64,000 nucleotides of DNA from Brumimicrobium sp035497735 (GTDB lineage: Bacteria > Bacteroidota > Bacteroidia > Flavobacteriales_D > Crocinitomicaceae): assembly GCA_035497735.1 (NCBI GenBank), contig DATJCX010000037.1:104564-168563 (forward strand), written 5' to 3'. The translations under genes were made by a program, and so were the position numbers. Each line of letters opens with the position of its first letter. Position 1 is the first letter of the stretch. Of this stretch, positions 61,552 to 64,000 are shown piece after piece. The notes under the pieces were generated by a model. The model had not been told where the DNA came from. It worked only from the letters and a program-made list of their open reading frames with translations, and did not search any database.

Positions 61552-62087
61552 TCAGTCCTCAGCATCCTCAACATCCTTGTTTTCCTCAATAGAAAGGTTT
61601 GTATAAGTGTCCTGTTGCTCACGGTGAATGAGGTTGGACTTTATAAAACCAGTGATATAGCCTTCGGCTGTTTTTGCAGGAATGTTTAGTTTTTTGGCTA
61701 CTTCCAAATACTTCTGACGGTTAAAGTTTCTTGGTAAAGCGTATAAGAATTTCTCTTTACGGTTCATTCGGGTAGGTTTGGTTTCTTCTTGTGGAAGCTC
61801 ACAAAATACTTTACTGAAATGTTTTACCAATACCTTAATCATAGCAATGCGGTTTGAAAATCTCTTTCCTCACATATAATTTTGTTAGACGTATCGCCAG
61901 TTTCCAAAATCCTTAATGCTGAAAAAAGCATACAGAAACGGAATGCAATTAAACCTAATCTTCTAATGGTAGCCATATAGTCCATCCCTTGAAGATTCAA
62001 GTATTTTCCTTGTATTTCACTAAAGAATTGATTGAATTGCTCTTGTTGGTCTGCGGTTAAGTAAAACTGAAAATCACCAATAATAAA
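61552..62087 (-). pseudogene. 3' remnant of a DUF3987-type (primase/helicase-like) gene, frameshifted
   Basis: Two adjoining minus-strand frames read as one protein. The first (62087 to 61839) encodes FYLTADQQEQFNQFFSEIQ, then LQGMDYMATIRRLGLIAFRF and ICEERDFQTALL, ending at a TGA. The second (61842 to 61552) continues in another frame as MIKVLVKHFSKVFCELP and a winged-helix-like end (ALPRNFNRQKYLEVAKKLNI). The join is the 4-nt ATGA at 61839-61842, fitting a one-base loss. The sequence resembles the C-terminus of DUF3987 proteins, which occur with mobile elements and phages of Bacteroidota. The 5' part is gone: a stop codon and a different gene lie upstream. Either coupled genes or a pseudogene is possible; a pseudogene is more likely. 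Confidence 0.6.
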
Positions 62088-62100
62088 TTAAGGACTAATT

Positions 62101-62394
62101 ATGAATGAGTTCTATAACAAGCTACACGAAGTAGCTCTTTTTGAATTGAAGCAATTTAATAATGAAGTTTCTACAGAAGATTCTCCAATCATTACCAAAG
62201 AAATTACATTAAAAAATGGTTTGATTATTCGTATTTCAAAATGGTCAACTATGGATACCTTTGTGAATTTCACTCATAAAAACGACATCAATTCTTATTC
62301 TTTTGACGAATTGGTTACGATGAATTACGTTCCTAAAGAACATCAAAATTTAGGGCTTTTAGAAGCGTATTCAAGCAGTTTTGCTAAGGAGTGA
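62101..62394 (+). CDS. Hypothetical 97-aa protein in cassette-like segment
   Basis: I do not recognise this protein. It is a compact, soluble 97-residue chain, MNEFYNKLHEVALFELKQF at the start and LGLLEAYSSSFAKE at the end, with alternating short strands (IITKEITLKNGLIIRISKWS) in the middle, so it is probably alpha/beta. No signal peptide or membrane segment. It is the only plus-strand gene in this region. The start codon follows a 13-bp direct repeat by 2 nt, and a perfect 22-bp palindrome begins 7 nt after its stop. Confidence 0.6.
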   Translation: MNEFYNKLHEVALFELKQFNNEVSTEDSPIITKEITLKNGLIIRISKWSTMDTFVNFTHKNDINSYSFDELVTMNYVPKEHQNLGLLEAYSSSFAKE

Positions 62395-62400
62395 CTATTT

Positions 62401-62422
62401 AAGGTGTACAATTGTACACCTT
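62401..62422. promoter_or_regulatory. 22-bp perfect palindrome with related half-sites
   Basis: The arms are AAGGTGTACAA and TTGTACACCTT with no spacer. A related half-site AGGTGTACAAAATTG follows at 62434-62448, and AGGTGTA occurs at 62675-62681. As DNA it looks like an operator for a dimeric repressor; as RNA it would fold into a hairpin just after the 97-aa gene, but with a weak T tail. Function not determined. Confidence 0.6.
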
Positions 62423-62686
62423 TCTCAAGATCGAGGTGTACAAAATTGACAACAAATATAGCAATAAAGTATATTAGAGAAAAGCAGAATAACAGTTAAT
62501 TCATTGACAATCAAATAAAAGACAATGAAGAAAACTAAAGAAAAACAGAATTATTTCCCTACACAAAATGTAATGTATAACTGATTATCAGTTAATTAAC
62601 TATTAATAGATACAAATAAGCAACAAAAAGTGTTGAATTATAGCTAATTAAGGACTAAAGATAAGAAAATTGGGAGGTGTAAATAT
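62423..62686. other. AT-rich gap without gene
   Basis: I see no gene in this stretch, only the half-sites and the second 13-bp repeat described above. It is strongly A/T-rich. Confidence 0.4.
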
Positions 62687-62717
62687 AAAAAAACCGCCCC
62701 CAAATGAGGACGGTTTT
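62687..62717 (-). terminator. Terminator of the DUF6266 gene
   Basis: AAAACCGTCC and GGGGCGGTTTT (read on the minus strand) pair with one bulge, followed by seven T. It starts about 22 nt after the stop codon of the gene upstream on that strand. Confidence 0.8.
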
Positions 62718-62738
62718 CCAAGAAAACGTCAATCGCTT

Positions 62739-63380
62739 TTACGCAACTGTTACAGAACCTAAATAAGCGTTATTGGACACTTTAGAACCATCTTCGGAAA
62801 TAAACCCTAAGAACACCTCCACATCTTCGCCGGTGTATTCAGGTGGTACTGAAATACTTTCTGTTCCGGCTGATCTTGTTGGTCCAGCTGTGGTAAATAC
62901 TACTTCTCCTCTTGTCCCGTTATAGAGCAAAATCAAAGTTTTGTCTGTTACCATTGCACTTCCACTGCCTGAATTGTCAGTCCAGTTAATGTCAACCGTT
63001 GATGCAACTGTGGAAGCCGCGGCACCGCCAATTACTCCGGTTAGATTGCCACGGGTTACCAAAGCGTTTCCATAGTCAATGGAATAGTTAGGATAGGATC
63101 CTGTCACTCCATTGTACAAGTTGTAAGACATTGCAGCATTGAATTGGGTCATCTTGTTTGCATACAATTTGAAACCAACCCGCAGGAAGTCTGTCATAGG
63201 TTGTAGGAAGCGAAGCACGGTTGAAAACTTTGAGCGTTGGTCAACTTGTCCTTCGGTTTTGGGGTTCGCTACGCTGGAAGGTTTGATTCGTAGGTAATCG
63301 ATACCCTTCCAGGTCCCACCGATTACATTCCCGATTTTTCCGGATACACCGCCGAGAATACCTTGATTGATAATTGCCAT
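62739..63380 (-). CDS. DUF6266 family protein
   Basis: A 213-aa protein starting MAIINQGILGGVSGKIGNVIGGTWKGIDYLR, the typical start of the Bacteroidota DUF6266 family. It continues with NPKTEGQVDQRSKFSTVLRFLQ and a C-terminal beta-rich domain, with DINWTDNSGSGSAMVTDKTLILLYN near 145-170 and FLGFISEDGSKVSNNAYLGSVTVA at the end. The C-terminal part looks Ig-like. Function is unknown; the family is often present in several copies and in variable regions. Its base composition (more G and C, about 45%) differs from the surrounding AT-rich DNA, which suggests recent transfer. Confidence 0.85.
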   Translation of the reverse strand: MAIINQGILGGVSGKIGNVIGGTWKGIDYLRIKPSSVANPKTEGQVDQRSKFSTVLRFLQPMTDFLRVGFKLYANKMTQFNAAMSYNLYNGVTGSYPNYSIDYGNALVTRGNLTGVIGGAAASTVASTVDINWTDNSGSGSAMVTDKTLILLYNGTRGEVVFTTAGPTRSAGTESISVPPEYTGEDVEVFLGFISEDGSKVSNNAYLGSVTVA

Positions 63381-63896
63381 AATTTATATGTATTTATGGG
63401 TTAAACAAATGTTCGGACTTGGCACGGACTTGACTCGGCTTTTGCCCTTTCATTCAAAATTACTTCAATATATATGCTATGGTTCGGGCAAGGGAATTGT
63501 TGCTTCTATTTGCTTTTGTTTGCCTTGTGGAATGTGATTTTTTGACAGGTTTGGCTAAATGGTTTCTACAAGATAATCTGTCTCCCGGAAGTCAATCCCT
63601 TTTTGTGGATAAAATAAAAGGGGTTGGAATTAGTGTCAAATGGCCGATGAGGTCTGATTTGAAACGTTTTCATACAGTGAGCCAATAAAACCTTGCCTGC
63701 CGCGATTGCCCACTTCAATTTGCATTTTCAAAGATGTTCGCAAATTCAACAGCCATCCATTTCCCATATTTTTTTTCAAAAGAGAAAAGAAAAAAGGAAA
63801 AAAATAAAAGAGAAAGCTTTTAATAAGGCGGGTCCGGGAGGGTTGTCAAGGTTTTTGGAAAAAATGGAATTCCTACTAATTTTGTGACAAATTTTA
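63381..63896. other. Region between DUF6266 and the IS3 fragment, no gene recognised
   Basis: Two short plus-strand frames (63479-63688, 63693-63887) lack any recognisable domain or ribosome-binding context and I do not call them. The stretch contains an A/G-rich homopurine run around 63780-63825. The left end of the IS element whose transposase begins at the window edge should lie near 63860-63890, but its inverted repeat cannot be confirmed without the other end. Confidence 0.4.
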
Positions 63897-64000
63897 TCAA
63901 GCCACTTTATTAATTTTTCCTCTTAATTTAATTTCCATTTCTAGAGGGGAAATATACCCTAGAGATGAATGTAATCTTTCAGTATTATACCAGTTTATAT
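63897..64000 (-). mobile_element. IS3-family transposase, C-terminal fragment at window edge
   Basis: The minus strand from the window end encodes INWYNTERLHSSLGYISPLE and MEIKLRGKINKVA, then a TGA stop (63897-63899). The YNxERxHSSLGYxxPxE motif is the conserved end of the rve/DDE integrase domain of IS3-family OrfB transposases, where the E of the DDE triad lies just upstream, outside the window. The gene continues beyond base 64000, so it is partial here only because of the window edge. It marks an insertion sequence beside the DUF6266 gene. Confidence 0.9.

Larger units (their letters stand above)
62086..62658. repeat. 13-bp direct repeats bounding a small cassette-like segment
   Basis: AATTAAGGACTAA occurs at 62086-62098 and again at 62646-62658, in direct orientation. 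The segment between them holds a single gene (62101-62394), a 22-bp palindrome and 220 bp of AT-rich DNA. The left copy lies exactly where the DUF3987-type remnant ends, which fits an insertion boundary or site-specific recombination sites. Confidence 0.5.

Noticed and set aside
63479..63887. Two short plus-strand frames
   Set aside because: No recognisable domain; base composition and position near the IS end suggest non-coding DNA.

Overview
The window is a chromosomal segment of a low-GC bacterium of the phylum Bacteroidota, most likely order Flavobacteriales; the family cannot be fixed from this sequence. The evidence is a type IX secretion (T9SS) C-terminal sorting domain, Bacteroidota-type promoters (TTG, about 19 nt, TAnnTTTG), a bTHX ribosomal protein, a GHMP kinase carrying a GYD[IV]A motif, the Bacteroidota-type GlmU variant, mevalonate-pathway genes and DUF6266. 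Genes sit on both strands in short operons separated by strong hairpin terminators.

Region 1 (1-8,280) is housekeeping: HU, a TrmH-type tRNA methyltransferase, bTHX with a histone-H1-like tail, serC-serA, a BASS transporter, smpB, recR and a hibernation-promoting factor. It ends with three tandem 103-bp hairpin-bearing repeats and the genes for tRNA-Arg(UCU) and tRNA-Pro(UGG).

Region 2 (8,286-23,540) is a minus-strand defence island lying between tRNA-Pro and tRNA-Ser(GCU). In transcription order it reads hsdM, hsdS, a 1045-aa metallophosphoesterase-STAND NTPase fusion, a secreted or membrane coiled-coil protein, mcrB, mcrC, an AlbA_2/HATPase regulator with an 11-bp tandem repeat inside its coding sequence, a small winged-helix protein, then hsdR. 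A type I restriction system is thus split around a modification-dependent McrBC system and an uncharacterised phosphoesterase-NTPase. This is the strongest candidate here for an undescribed system.

Region 3 (23,990-59,680) is mostly core genes: map, sucC, rpmH, an MsbA-like ABC exporter, a putative outer-membrane barrel protein, pyrD, HMG-CoA lyase, a chain of overlapping envelope-protein genes ending in a glutamine-amidotransferase-like protein without catalytic residues, an SpmA-SpmB fusion, a K+/H+ antiporter, and an isoprenoid cluster (GHMP kinase, class II HMG-CoA reductase, type 2 IPP isomerase). It continues with a GlmU-like enzyme, a T9SS cargo protein, YceH, an LptF/G permease, two GT4 glycosyltransferases, ribBA, apbE and a giant 1974-codon secreted TPR/coiled-coil protein.

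Region 4 (59,700-64,000) looks mobile: a small lipoprotein, a mobile mystery protein A/B (HTH + Fic) pair, a broken DUF3987-type gene, a small cassette-like segment bounded by a 13-bp direct repeat with a 22-bp palindrome after its only gene, a DUF6266 protein, and the 3' end of an IS3-family transposase cut by the window edge.
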